Part shown: positions 35,330 to 43,568 of the stretch, one piece after another
Numbering within the stretch: the first letter of the stretch is position 1
Layout of the letters: each line of letters begins with the position of its first letter
Source of the DNA: Pedobacter sp. AK013
GTDB taxonomy: Bacteria > Bacteroidota > Bacteroidia > Sphingobacteriales > Sphingobacteriaceae
Assembly (NCBI RefSeq): GCF_014205835.1
Contig: NZ_JACHCQ010000007.1
Coordinates: forward strand, 79,087 to 143,086
Length of the DNA: 64,000 nt
Reading direction: 5' to 3'
Made by a program: the position numbers and the translations under genes
The notes under the pieces: generated by a model
Databases searched by the model: none
Told to the model about the DNA's origin: nothing
What the model saw: only the letters and a program-made list of their open reading frames with translations

Positions 35330-36181
35330 TTAGCCCTGTTGGCGTTCCCGAAAATCGCTAGGTGTACACTTATACCTAGTGCGAAAGCTTTTCGTAAAAT
35401 TGGCCAAATCATTATAGCCACAATTAAAAGCAATGTCTTTAATCCTCTCTTTTGAAATTAACAGCATTTCGGCAGCTTTTTCGAGTCTTTTGGTTTTGAT
35501 GTAATTGGCAGGTGTATCGTTATAATGCCTGGCAAATTCGCGTTTAAAAGATGATAAGCTCAAATTATTAAGCTGGGCCAGGGCATCGATACTGAGCTGG
35601 GCGAACAGGTTGGCCTCAATAATTTGCTTAAAGGTATAGGTAGTAGGCGAAAAAAGCTGCGTAAATATAGTTTGTATGGCCCGGGCATTAGCGGTCTGGG
35701 CCAGAAGCAGGATAATTTCTTTTAACTTTAAAACCAGTATATCTTCATTTACCAGTGCCGGATGCTGAAAATAAAACAGCAAGCCTTCGATATATTTTTC
35801 GATTAAAAAATTGTTGTTTAAGATTTCGATACTTTTATTCGAAACCATCCGATCGGGTGCCTGAAGTATAACCGGCATCTCTCGGTCGTAAATCCGCTTT
35901 AAAATATCGGGATGAAAATTAACGACCATAATTTCGTTAATGTCTCCTCTATTTAAGCTACTAATGGTTTTGCTGGCTTGTATACAATTTAAAAACAAAG
36001 CATGTTTATGGGGTATATTTATCCGGTCTTCGTCGCAGTGATATTGCATTTCGCCCTGTAACATGTACAAAAAGCAGGCATTATCGGTAATGGGAAAATC
36101 GAAGGTAAAAGGCGCCTTTATCCTGATGTTTTGAATAATGGATTTACCAAACAAATCGTATTTTTTATGGTCAATGATCAT
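35330..36181 (-). CDS. AraC-family transcriptional regulator
   Basis: A 283-residue regulator. The N-terminal half has cupin-like beta character (FLYMLQGEMQYHCDED), and the C-terminal AraC helix-turn-helix spans residues about 185-280 (LNNLSLSSFKREFARHYN, DIAFNCGYNDLANFTKSFR). It ends CTPSDFRERQQG. It is read in the same direction as the membrane-protein gene upstream, but a perfect terminator hairpin lies between, so it has its own promoter. Possible target: the neighbouring membrane protein or the SDR gene now reduced to a fragment. Confidence 0.92.
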   Translation of the reverse strand: MIIDHKKYDLFGKSIIQNIRIKAPFTFDFPITDNACFLYMLQGEMQYHCDEDRINIPHKHALFLNCIQASKTISSLNRGDINEIMVVNFHPDILKRIYDREMPVILQAPDRMVSNKSIEILNNNFLIEKYIEGLLFYFQHPALVNEDILVLKLKEIILLLAQTANARAIQTIFTQLFSPTTYTFKQIIEANLFAQLSIDALAQLNNLSLSSFKREFARHYNDTPANYIKTKRLEKAAEMLLISKERIKDIAFNCGYNDLANFTKSFRTRYKCTPSDFRERQQG

Positions 36182-36213
36182 ATTAAAAAACCTTCAGCTA
36201 TAAAAATAGAAAA

Positions 36214-36252
36214 ACTAATGCAGGGTTTGGCTTTTAAGCACCCTGCATTAGT
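36214..36252 (-). terminator. Rho-independent terminator of the membrane-protein gene
   Basis: ACTAATGCAGGGT (36214-36226) and ACCCTGCATTAGT (36240-36252) form a perfect 13-bp stem with a 13-base loop. On the reverse strand it is followed by TTTTTCTATTTTT, fitting termination of the gene ending at 36298. Confidence 0.88.
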
Positions 36253-36297
36253 CTGTTAATTATAAAAATTTAAATGATCAAAAAGGCATGATGCCCA

Positions 36298-36786
36298 TTA
36301 ATTCAATTTAGCTAACCTGCGTTGTTTAATATACTGGTAAACAGCACCTGCAATAAATGCAATTAAAAGCACCAGCAGGGTTTTGGCAATTAGCGGATCT
36401 GTAGGGCCTTTGGCCAACGGATGCCCCAGTGGTACACGGGTAAAGGTTTCGTTTACGGTAGGGATGAGCGAGAGAAAGAAGCTTAAAGAGAGTAAAAAAT
36501 TCTCTACATAGCGTGCCTTATTACTGGCACTTCGCTTTACCGAGAGCCAAAAAGCAACCACCACCAAAATAAAAATGAATACCGAAAAAATATGCCCCGC
36601 ATTAAAACCACCGTGTTTGGAGATCCCCAATGCTGTTAAAGCCGTAACGGTAGTGGTATAAAAGTATATTTTACCGCTAAGATGCGTTAAATCAATTTTG
36701 CCAAAGCGGACAAACGAAACGATTGCGGCTGCAATAGCCACGATACCAATGATGGTATGAAAAATTCCTAAACCTGATAGTCCCAT
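36298..36786 (-). CDS. Four- to five-helix membrane protein (DUF2306-like)
   Basis: A 162-residue inner-membrane protein with hydrophobic segments near residues 6-26, 40-56, 65-83, about 92-110 and 133-152. HLSGKIYFYTTTVTALTALG and GGFNAGHIFSVF (His in the second) resemble DUF2306/heme-oxygenase-like membrane families of Bacteroidota. No catalytic motif is certain. It is transcribed alone before a strong terminator. Confidence 0.8.
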   Translation of the reverse strand: MGLSGLGIFHTIIGIVAIAAAIVSFVRFGKIDLTHLSGKIYFYTTTVTALTALGISKHGGFNAGHIFSVFIFILVVVAFWLSVKRSASNKARYVENFLLSLSFFLSLIPTVNETFTRVPLGHPLAKGPTDPLIAKTLLVLLIAFIAGAVYQYIKQRRLAKLN

Positions 36787-37011
36787 AGTATTTTTTGTTG
36801 AGTATCTAATTGTTTACAAAAGTGGCTATAGTAAAGTTAAGGGATTTTGTTTATTCGTTCAATTATTTGGTAATCCCGTTCAAAAATGACCAGATATGTT
36901 GCTACCAGCCTAAAGCAATGACCGGACTTGCACTTTGTGTTTTGGCAGGCAGGATATGGTTCGAAGATTGGGCTGTTTGCATTTTTCTGCAATTGAGCAA
37001 AACAAGTTTGA
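36787..37011. other. Gap upstream of the membrane-protein gene
   Basis: No intact gene. It holds dispersed repeat copy C (36908-36936) and passes into an SDR gene fragment. Confidence 0.5.
36908..36936. repeat. Short dispersed repeat, copy C
   Basis: GCCTAAAGCAATGACCGGAC followed by TTGCACTTT matches copy A (4057-4085) at 25 of 29 bases. It lies between a membrane-protein gene and an SDR fragment. Confidence 0.7.
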
Positions 37012-37155
37012 ATAAAAAAAACGGCAAAAAACAGGTTGAAAGTTTTAAAGATTCCCCTTAAGTCGGATATTGGTAAAACAGCGGTTTTCCTGATTTCTGA
37101 AAATTCTTCGTTTTTGCTTGGCTCAAAACTCCTTGTTGATGGTGGTATGACCTAA
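37012..37155 (+). pseudogene. C-terminal fragment of a short-chain dehydrogenase (SDR)
   Basis: The frame ending at 37155 reads IGKTAVFLISENSSFLLGS and then KLLVDGGMT, the characteristic end of classical SDR oxidoreductases. Upstream it stays open only to 37012 and lacks the RxGxPEE segment. The +1 frame (VESFKDSPLSR) shows the expected preceding residues, so a shift or deletion also occurred. No Rossmann or Tyr-x3-Lys part remains. Confidence 0.7.
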
Positions 37156-37173
37156 TTAGCTAAGTAATTCTTA

Positions 37174-37207
37174 TTCACTGGCACGGGTTTAACCTGGTGC
37201 CAGCGAA
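37174..37207. terminator. Hairpin after the chromate unit
   Basis: TTCACTGGCAC (37174-37184) pairs with GTGCCAGCGAA (37197-37207) with one mismatch. It lies ten bases past the stop of the outer-membrane protein gene on the reverse strand. The following reverse-strand bases are AT-rich but have no long T run. Confidence 0.45.
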
Positions 37208-37216
37208 TCTTAGATA

Positions 37217-37747
37217 TTAAAACCCAACGCCAACCTGTAGCCCTGCGCCTAAAGATGCGGGTTGGCCGTTGCCGAACCGTAACGGAACCGGGATGGCTGC
37301 ATATAAGTTAACATTCTTTCCCTTCAATAAAACCTGATTAACAACTGGTGTAAAACCAAACCTGCCGTTGGTCTCGAAGGCTGCCCTTGCAATAAATGTG
37401 AACCCGTGACTGAAGCGAAACATTGCACCGGGGTGAAAGAGCACTGAATTTACTTTTGAAATGCCATTCTCTGTTCGGATAGAAGGTACCAATTCAAAGC
37501 TAACACCAAAATGTTCGCTTTTTAGGATGTTTATGCCAAAGGGAAAACCTATGGTATATACTTTCGAAAAATTATCAGCAAAACCTTGTTTGCTCCAGCT
37601 GCCTATCGGGTTGAGTATAGCCACATATCCTGTTACCTTTGGGTATGGAGAAGATTGTTGCGCATTTGCAGAAAACATTGATGACGCAGTAACACAAACT
37701 GTTAATAGAAGCGACCGGATGATTAAATTGGTATTCGTTTTTAACAT
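37217..37747 (-). CDS. Small outer-membrane beta-barrel-like protein
   Basis: A 176-residue secreted protein (signal peptide to FSANAQQ). Alternating strands rich in aromatic and Gly residues, ending GAGLQVGVGF with terminal Phe, suggest an 8-stranded outer-membrane barrel. No family is recognised. It follows the chromate transporter gene by ten bases and the ChrB-AraC regulator precedes that, so it probably belongs to the same three-gene transcript. A link to chromate export or envelope adaptation is inferred from context only. Confidence 0.78.
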   Translation of the reverse strand: MLKTNTNLIIRSLLLTVCVTASSMFSANAQQSSPYPKVTGYVAILNPIGSWSKQGFADNFSKVYTIGFPFGINILKSEHFGVSFELVPSIRTENGISKVNSVLFHPGAMFRFSHGFTFIARAAFETNGRFGFTPVVNQVLLKGKNVNLYAAIPVPLRFGNGQPASLGAGLQVGVGF

Positions 37748-37757
37748 GATAACTTGT

Positions 37758-38969
37758 TTAGATAAATTTAATAAGCAAACCGATTACCGCAGCTGCAGCT
37801 ACAACATAGGGTTCCTGAATTTTTTTGATATAAATTAGGGCGAGTACAGCCCCGATGGCAATAGCAGCTGTTGCAATATCAGTAACCGACCGCAAGCCGA
37901 TTACGATTACCGACCCTACCAGTGCACCAATCACCGCTGCTGTTATACCCTCTACAAAAGCTTTGATACTGACATTCCTGGCAATCTTTTTAAATGATGG
38001 CGCAAGGGCCACGGTAAAAAGGTAGCAGGGCAGAAATGTGGCCAGTGCGGCTACACATGCACCAGGAAAGCCTGCAACCAGATAGCCAATAAAGCCAACA
38101 GTAATAACCACCGGCCCGGGAGTGATCATGGCTACGGCTACCGAATCTACAAACTGATGTTCTGTGAGCCAGTCAAACTCTTTTACCACCCCACCGTGCA
38201 GAAATGGTACAATAGCAAGGCCGCTTCCAAAAACAAACGTACCCGCTTTGGCAAAAAACCAGCCGATCTCCTGTAATATCTTGCTATCATAATTCCAAAA
38301 TCCCGTACTTATAAAAATACCAGCAGGAAGTGATGAAGGTTTCTTTAACCATTTAGGGGGTGCCTTGATTATCATATAAAACAGTCCACAGGCTAAAAAG
38401 AGCAATATCTCTTCTCTTTCGGTAATTACGGTAATCCCTATTCCCAACATATAAAATATCCATAAAAGCCAGTTGGAACGGATTGCAGAAAGCTCCAGCT
38501 TACTAATAGATTTAATGGTAAGCTTATAAGCGCTTACCGCAATAATTCCAATTACTGCAGCTCCAACACCGTAGAAAACGGCCTGCATCCAGGCCAGTCC
38601 GCCATAGAGTTGGTATACCATTCCGAGGATAACCACCATCATAAAAGACGGGAGCACAAAGGCAAGTCCGCTCAACGTTGCCCCCAGAAAACCATAGTGC
38701 ACAAAACCGATATAAATACCCAGTTGCGCTGCCAGTGGGCCCGGCGCAAGTTGGGCCAGTGCCAGCCCCTCTTTGTATTCTTCTTCGCTGATCCACTTTT
38801 TATCCTCAACCAGGTCGCGTTGCATATAGCCTACCAACGCCACCGGTCCACCAAAACCCCAGGTACCGAGTTTTAGAAAGTAGAATACGATCTGCTTAAG
38901 CGAGTAGGTGATGTTTTGATCAGCCTTCTTTTGATGCTCCATTGTTTTTAAGTGATTTTTAAACCACAA
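37758..38969 (-). CDS. chrA: Chromate efflux transporter (ChrA, CHR family)
   Basis: A 403-residue inner-membrane transporter with about ten to twelve hydrophobic segments in two homologous halves. The N-terminal half carries the family signature LGTWGFGGPVALVGYMQRDL and the loop LAQLAPGPLAAQLG. The second half repeats it as KAGTFVFGSGLAIVPFLHGG and AMITPGPVVITVGF. Length fits long-chain CHR proteins, which export chromate using the proton gradient. It lies 40 bases after a regulator carrying a ChrB domain, which strongly supports chromate specificity. Confidence 0.95.
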   Translation of the reverse strand: MWFKNHLKTMEHQKKADQNITYSLKQIVFYFLKLGTWGFGGPVALVGYMQRDLVEDKKWISEEEYKEGLALAQLAPGPLAAQLGIYIGFVHYGFLGATLSGLAFVLPSFMMVVILGMVYQLYGGLAWMQAVFYGVGAAVIGIIAVSAYKLTIKSISKLELSAIRSNWLLWIFYMLGIGITVITEREEILLFLACGLFYMIIKAPPKWLKKPSSLPAGIFISTGFWNYDSKILQEIGWFFAKAGTFVFGSGLAIVPFLHGGVVKEFDWLTEHQFVDSVAVAMITPGPVVITVGFIGYLVAGFPGACVAALATFLPCYLFTVALAPSFKKIARNVSIKAFVEGITAAVIGALVGSVIVIGLRSVTDIATAAIAIGAVLALIYIKKIQEPYVVAAAAVIGLLIKFI

Positions 38970-39009
38970 TATTAACCAGTGGAAATACGCAAAAATTGAA
39001 CGGAATTAA

Positions 39010-39861
39010 CTATTTTGTATTCTTTTTACCTTTAATGAGATTTTTTCTGAATGCGGAGGGATTTTCTCCCGTTTGTTTCTTAAAAATCCGGTTAAAATGG
39101 CTCTGATCTGAAAAACCTGTAAGGTATGCAATCTCCGTTAGTGAATAAGATACCGTTTCCATCAGGCTAATGGCCTTATCAATGCGCATCTTACGGATGT
39201 AATCGCCAAAAGACAGGTTATCAAAATATCTTGAGAATTCACGTGAAAGGTATGCAGGGCTAATCTCAAGAGAATCAGAGGCCTGCTGCAGGCTCATGCT
39301 CATATTAGTGTCCAGCTGATCCTGGATCATCTCCCGCAATTCCCTGGTCCATTCAGGAGCCTTTTTTTCGCTTGATTTTAAATACTTATTGTACACTTCG
39401 AGCAACAGTTGCTCAACAGGTGATTGCGTATGCCGCTGATCATGCAGGTGCCTGGCCCAGGTATATAATCCATCATAAACCTTCATACCAAGTTCGAGTA
39501 GTTCCTGGTCATTGGTTATATTTCTGGAAAGCCCCAGAAAGATAGCAGAAAGTCCGGCTGCCTGAGGCGCAAAGTCTAGCCTATCCGTATCGGCACCACG
39601 AATAATTGCTGCCATACGGTCGAGCGCTTCATCCCTGATCTGGTGCTTTTTTAAAAAATAATCAAATGTACAGCGATCTTCATAATGGCTGTATTCTACC
39701 CCGGGGAGGTCGAAGGGAATGGCATCAAGTTCATCAGCCAAAATTAAAACCCGTTCAAAGGGGACGTAAATGATCTCTGCTCCAGGATCAATAAATCTTT
39801 TGATCAGCCACGGACAGGCTATCCTGTCAATTTTTGGTCTTTCCCTGGTAATCCACTTCAT
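39010..39861 (-). CDS. ChrB-domain/AraC fusion regulator of the chromate unit
   Basis: A 283-residue protein made of two parts. Residues 1-140 match the ChrB C-terminal domain (WITRERPKIDRIACPWLIKR, HYEDRCTFDYFL, IIRGADTDRLDFAPQAAG), the chromate-responsive part of ChrB. Cys16 and Cys64 are possible sensing residues. Residues about 175-275 are an AraC double helix-turn-helix (LQQASDSLEISPAYLSREFS, LTEIAYLTGFSDQSHFNRIF, ENPSAFR). Standard ChrB carries its own N-terminal winged-helix part rather than AraC helices. The gene is 40 bases upstream of chrA on the same strand, so it should be the local chromate-dependent regulator. Its role is inferred from domains and context. Confidence 0.9.
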   Translation of the reverse strand: MKWITRERPKIDRIACPWLIKRFIDPGAEIIYVPFERVLILADELDAIPFDLPGVEYSHYEDRCTFDYFLKKHQIRDEALDRMAAIIRGADTDRLDFAPQAAGLSAIFLGLSRNITNDQELLELGMKVYDGLYTWARHLHDQRHTQSPVEQLLLEVYNKYLKSSEKKAPEWTRELREMIQDQLDTNMSMSLQQASDSLEISPAYLSREFSRYFDNLSFGDYIRKMRIDKAISLMETVSYSLTEIAYLTGFSDQSHFNRIFKKQTGENPSAFRKNLIKGKKNTK

Positions 39862-39886
39862 GGTTGGAACAATATAGTCATGCTTA

Positions 39887-39894
39887 CAAAGTTA
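39887..39894 (-). promoter_or_regulatory. Candidate -7 box of the chromate unit
   Basis: On the reverse strand TAACTTTG fits TAnnTTTG, 26 bases before the start codon. Just upstream (39901-39925) AGCAAGCAG and CTGTTGCTTGTT form an imperfect inverted repeat that could be the regulator's operator. Confidence 0.4.
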
Positions 39895-40087
39895 ATTGTT
39901 AGCAAGCAGAATACCTGTTGCTTGTTGCATGAACGCTAATAATTATTTGCCCAAAGTTTATATATGGCGACTCTTCAAATAGCCTTTCTTTTTTTACAAG
40001 CTTGCTTTTCTGCTAAGGCCAGTGCAATGTAGCTGCACTAAAACAGTTTTTGAAGCTATTTCGCCTGGGCTTAATTAAACCGTTTGA

Positions 40088-41206
40088 CTAAGCCGTTAAT
40101 TTGATCTTTTTTCCTGTTTTAACGGCCTCATAAATGGCATCAATAATTTTAAGATCTTTCAAACCCTCCTCGCCGTCGACAGGAACTATTGGTTTCTTGT
40201 CTTCAAAAATAATAGTGGCGAATTCATCCATCTGTACAGTTTGATGCGTAGTTATGGGCTGCGTGAGTTCCCCTTTATGTGTTCTACCTTTGATCGGACC
40301 ATAACCGGTAGAAGGTTGCATTTCTGCAAATCCCTTGTCGCCACTCATAAAAAATCGATCCAGGTAATTGATGTTATAACTAGACAAACAAGAAGCTACT
40401 GCACCGCTAGAGAATCCCAATTGAAATTGTATGGTTTCATCTACACCTTCTTTAAATTTTAGTGGGTCGGTCTTGGTTTCCTGAGCCGTAACCCAAACCG
40501 GCTCATCACCTACCATATACCTTGCCCCGTTAATCGCATAGATCCCAATATCCATCATTGACCCGCCACCTGCAAGCGCTTTGTTTAACCGCCACTGCGT
40601 AGGATCGCCTATTTTAAAACCACATTGCCCCTGGAAAAACATGATCTTACCGAAATCGCCCGCGTTTCTCATTCGGATCACCTCCAGTGTGCGGGGTTCA
40701 AAATGCATTCTATAGCCAACCAGTAACTTTACATTCGCTTTTTTACAAGCATCAACCATCTCTTGGCCCTCTTTGGCATTCAATGCCATCGGTTTCTCGC
40801 ATATAACATGTTTTCCAGCTTTTGCTACACGTATAACCTGATTGTGGTGCAGCGCGTTTGGCGTAATCACATAAATTGCATCTATATCCGGATTATTTTT
40901 CACCTGATCGAAGTTTTCGTAGTGATAACAATTCTTTTCCGGGATGTTGTACTTCGTTTGCCACTCTTTAATTTTTGAAGGCGTACCACTAATTACACCT
41001 ACCAGTTTCGCCCTGGTACAAGCCTTCATCGCCTCCGCTACTCGGGTGCCGTACCCACCTAAGCCCATGATGGCTACGTTAAGTACCTTACCCTCGTAAG
41101 GCTGTTCAATCTCGTCAAGAGCCTTCGCAAATGTCGATAGTGAACCCAATTGCAGCATCAACGCTGATGCACCCATTTTTTGTAGAAAGTCTCTTCTGGT
41201 ATTCAT
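40088..41206 (-). CDS. Gfo/Idh/MocA-family oxidoreductase with Tat signal
   Basis: A 372-residue NAD(P)-dependent oxidoreductase. The N-terminus NTRRDFLQKMG with a following hydrophobic stretch is a twin-arginine export signal, so the folded, cofactor-loaded enzyme would act in the periplasm like glucose-fructose oxidoreductase. The Rossmann motif is VAIMGLGGYGTRVAEA, and the catalytic lysine is in CEKPMALN. GGGSMMDIGIYAINGARYM lies in the substrate domain. Sugar or inositol-like substrates are usual for the family; the exact one is unknown. Confidence 0.93.
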   Translation of the reverse strand: MNTRRDFLQKMGASALMLQLGSLSTFAKALDEIEQPYEGKVLNVAIMGLGGYGTRVAEAMKACTRAKLVGVISGTPSKIKEWQTKYNIPEKNCYHYENFDQVKNNPDIDAIYVITPNALHHNQVIRVAKAGKHVICEKPMALNAKEGQEMVDACKKANVKLLVGYRMHFEPRTLEVIRMRNAGDFGKIMFFQGQCGFKIGDPTQWRLNKALAGGGSMMDIGIYAINGARYMVGDEPVWVTAQETKTDPLKFKEGVDETIQFQLGFSSGAVASCLSSYNINYLDRFFMSGDKGFAEMQPSTGYGPIKGRTHKGELTQPITTHQTVQMDEFATIIFEDKKPIVPVDGEEGLKDLKIIDAIYEAVKTGKKIKLTA

Positions 41207-41235
41207 ATTATTCTGTGGCTATGGTACCTGTTCAG

Positions 41236-41243
41236 CAAAAATA
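41236..41243 (-). promoter_or_regulatory. Candidate -7 box of the oxidoreductase gene
   Basis: TATTTTTG on the reverse strand fits TAnnTTTG, 30 bases before the start codon at 41206. Confidence 0.4.
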
Positions 41244-41614
41244 CTAAGCAATATGTGCAATCGCCCTGTTTTTTTTTTTCGATTAATTATCTGATTTACT
41301 TTATGATATGTAACACCAACCGGTTATATATAGTTTTCAAGATATGATTTTTGGCTCGTCCGAACAAGAAGATTAGTATGTAATTATCTGAAAAACCTCG
41401 CGAATTCATGAGGCAAAAAAATAAACGTCGTAAATACGTTAAAAATCTTGCAGAATGTTTTTTTATTTGATAACTGTTATTACATTCGTATACTGAATCG
41501 TTGAAAACCAGGTAGAACAGGCAGTACCAACTTAATTTTCAAAACGAAAACATCTTAAACCAGCATTAACCTTACCAATGATGGTTATGCAGTATCTAAC
41601 CAATTAATACCAAA
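41244..41614. other. Divergent intergenic region, no gene seen
   Basis: AT-rich stretch between the oxidoreductase (reverse) and the second ECF sigma gene (forward). A run of eleven or more T (41271 on) is present. No repeat or RNA gene was recognised. Confidence 0.5.
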
Positions 41615-42205
41615 ATGATGGAAGAAGTTTCAGAGGAAAATTTACTTTTATTGCGTATTGCCAATGATGATCGTATTGCATTCAGCATGCTTTATAAGAA
41701 ATACCTTCATAACTTAAGCCTGTTTGTTAATTCTATTACCAAAGATACCGGGCTTTCTGATGAACTGGTTCAGGATATTTTTGTCAAAATCTGGTTAAAC
41801 CGAAAAAACCTGCCCTTAATTGATTCCTTCAAATCTTATCTATACCGTTCAGCAAGTAATCTGTTGATAGATTATATTAGAAAACAAAAAACGCAACTTA
41901 AAATAAAAGACATATCGCAACGATTCGGGGAAACCTATTCAGAAGCTGCCGATGAGGGATTGATTTATACCCAAACATTACAATATCTGCATAATGGTAT
42001 CAAGCTTTTACCTGAAAAGCGAAAAAAGATTGTAGAACTTAAAATGCACGATGACCTTTCTCTTGATGAAATTGCATTACAGTTAAAAATATCAAAATCG
42101 GTGGTAAAAAAACAGCTCTATACCGGAATGACTTTCCTGAGAAATCACCTAAAACATTTTTACAGGATTGCACCTTTTATTTCTTTTTTATATTTTTTTC
42201 TTTAA
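41615..42205 (+). CDS. ECF RNA polymerase sigma factor
   Basis: A 196-residue FecI-type ECF sigma factor. Region 2 has RIAFSMLYKKYLHNLSLFV and LVQDIFVKIWLNR, and region 4 has LPEKRKKIVELKMHDDLSLD and the helix ISKSVVKKQLYTGM. It ends in an unusual hydrophobic tail (FYRIAPFISFLYFFL) that is common in this Bacteroidota subgroup. Two ATGs in tandem start it; either is possible. It heads a FecR-SusC-SusD-GH31 locus. Confidence 0.93.
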   Translation: MMEEVSEENLLLLRIANDDRIAFSMLYKKYLHNLSLFVNSITKDTGLSDELVQDIFVKIWLNRKNLPLIDSFKSYLYRSASNLLIDYIRKQKTQLKIKDISQRFGETYSEAADEGLIYTQTLQYLHNGIKLLPEKRKKIVELKMHDDLSLDEIALQLKISKSVVKKQLYTGMTFLRNHLKHFYRIAPFISFLYFFL

Positions 42206-42244
42206 GAAGGGGTTCTTTTTCGTTTCACATCCGTCTTAGCAGAT

Positions 42245-43435
42245 ATGGAACAAAAGGATGTTGAGCAACTCAAGCAAAAATTAATTCTTGGTGAATTGAC
42301 CGAGCCTGAACAGCAGGACTTTTTTAATTGGTTAAAACAATTAGATCAGCCTGAGCTAAATGCATTCATGCAAGAATATAGCGCATTATTTGAACAAAAA
42401 ACAGACAGTTTGGCTGGAGAACTGCACGAGCGTTTGACAAACCAAATCGAAATGCGTTTAGATGCTTTGGAAGCTGCCAACACGCCATTTTGGAAGCGGT
42501 CAGCTTTTAAACTCATGGCCGCAGCTGCCGTATTGGTTCTGGCCTGCTCTTCTATATTTTTGTACTATTCTAACTTAAACGGGCACACACAGACTGCACT
42601 CTCCAAAAGCACTACTATCCCTCATGCAAAAGCTATTTATGGTGGAAGCGACAAGGTGTTGCTTATTCTTTCCAACGGTAAGCGTATTGAAGTAAATAAC
42701 TTCACTAAAGGGCAGCTCGCCGTAGAAAATGGCTATTCTATCGAAAAAGAAAGCAATAATCTTTTAAAATACAGAAAAATCAATACAATTATCGCTTCGG
42801 CACCAGGTGATTCGAACACCATCGTAACACCCCGCGGTGGGCAATACTGCGTTAATCTTCCAGATGGGAGTAAGGTTTGGCTGAATGCGGAAAGTAAATT
42901 AACTTATCCGGTAGCTTTTTCGGGCAATATCAGGAAAATCGCCCTGCAAGGCGAAGCTTATTTTGAGGTAACCCATAATCCTGATAAACCTTTTATAGTT
43001 TGTTTTAAGGGCTCAAATGTAAAAGTGCTGGGCACTCATTTTAATATCTGCGCATATAATGATGGTGAAACGCCTAAAACAACCTTGCTCCAAGGCTCCG
43101 TAGAGGTAAGCACAGGTGATTGCAAAAAAATAATATTACCCGGACAGCAGGCCATTTCAAGTCATAATATCGCTATAGTTAATATCGACACCAACCACGT
43201 TATGGGATGGAAGAACGGAAATTTTTCATTTGAACACGAACGTATCGGCACTGTGATGGGAAAAATATCACGATGGTATGATGTTGATGTAAAATATCAG
43301 GGTGAAGTAACACAAGAGGAATTTGTTGGTTCGATTCCAAAATCCAAGAATTTGGAAGAAGTACTCCACAGGTTGGAGTTGACCGGATTGTTACACTTTA
43401 AAATTAGAGGAAGGAGCGTTACCATTATGCCATAA
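42245..43435 (+). CDS. FecR-family anti-sigma protein
   Basis: A 396-residue protein with an N-terminal cytoplasmic helix-rich part, a transmembrane helix near residues 88-108 (FKLMAAAAVLVLACSSIFLY), a FecR domain (TPRGGQYCVNLPDGSKVWLN, GEAYFEVTHN, VLGTHFNIC) and a DUF4974-like C-terminus (LEEVLHRLELTGLLHFKI). It regulates the preceding sigma factor in response to the SusC gene that follows after a short hairpin. Confidence 0.94.
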   Translation: MEQKDVEQLKQKLILGELTEPEQQDFFNWLKQLDQPELNAFMQEYSALFEQKTDSLAGELHERLTNQIEMRLDALEAANTPFWKRSAFKLMAAAAVLVLACSSIFLYYSNLNGHTQTALSKSTTIPHAKAIYGGSDKVLLILSNGKRIEVNNFTKGQLAVENGYSIEKESNNLLKYRKINTIIASAPGDSNTIVTPRGGQYCVNLPDGSKVWLNAESKLTYPVAFSGNIRKIALQGEAYFEVTHNPDKPFIVCFKGSNVKVLGTHFNICAYNDGETPKTTLLQGSVEVSTGDCKKIILPGQQAISSHNIAIVNIDTNHVMGWKNGNFSFEHERIGTVMGKISRWYDVDVKYQGEVTQEEFVGSIPKSKNLEEVLHRLELTGLLHFKIRGRSVTIMP

Positions 43436-43475
43436 ACCTACAAAAGGAGGTTGGCTCATCCTATGAAACAAAAGC

Positions 43476-43495
43476 CAGAGTGCTCTAACACTCTG
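43476..43495 (+). promoter_or_regulatory. Small hairpin between FecR and SusC genes
   Basis: CAGAGTG and CACTCTG form a 7-bp stem with a six-base loop, without a T run. It may tune SusC expression as an intercistronic element. Confidence 0.4.
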
Positions 43496-43568
43496 ACCTG
43501 ATGTTTGGATCGCCACCAAGTAATCTACACAATAGTACAACCAAATATAAACCCAAACATTCAAATAT

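Noticed and set aside
36810..37061. 83-codon forward frame across the repeat and SDR fragment
   Set aside because: It only partly uses the SDR frame and its first half matches the dispersed repeat. Better explained as a fragment plus noise.
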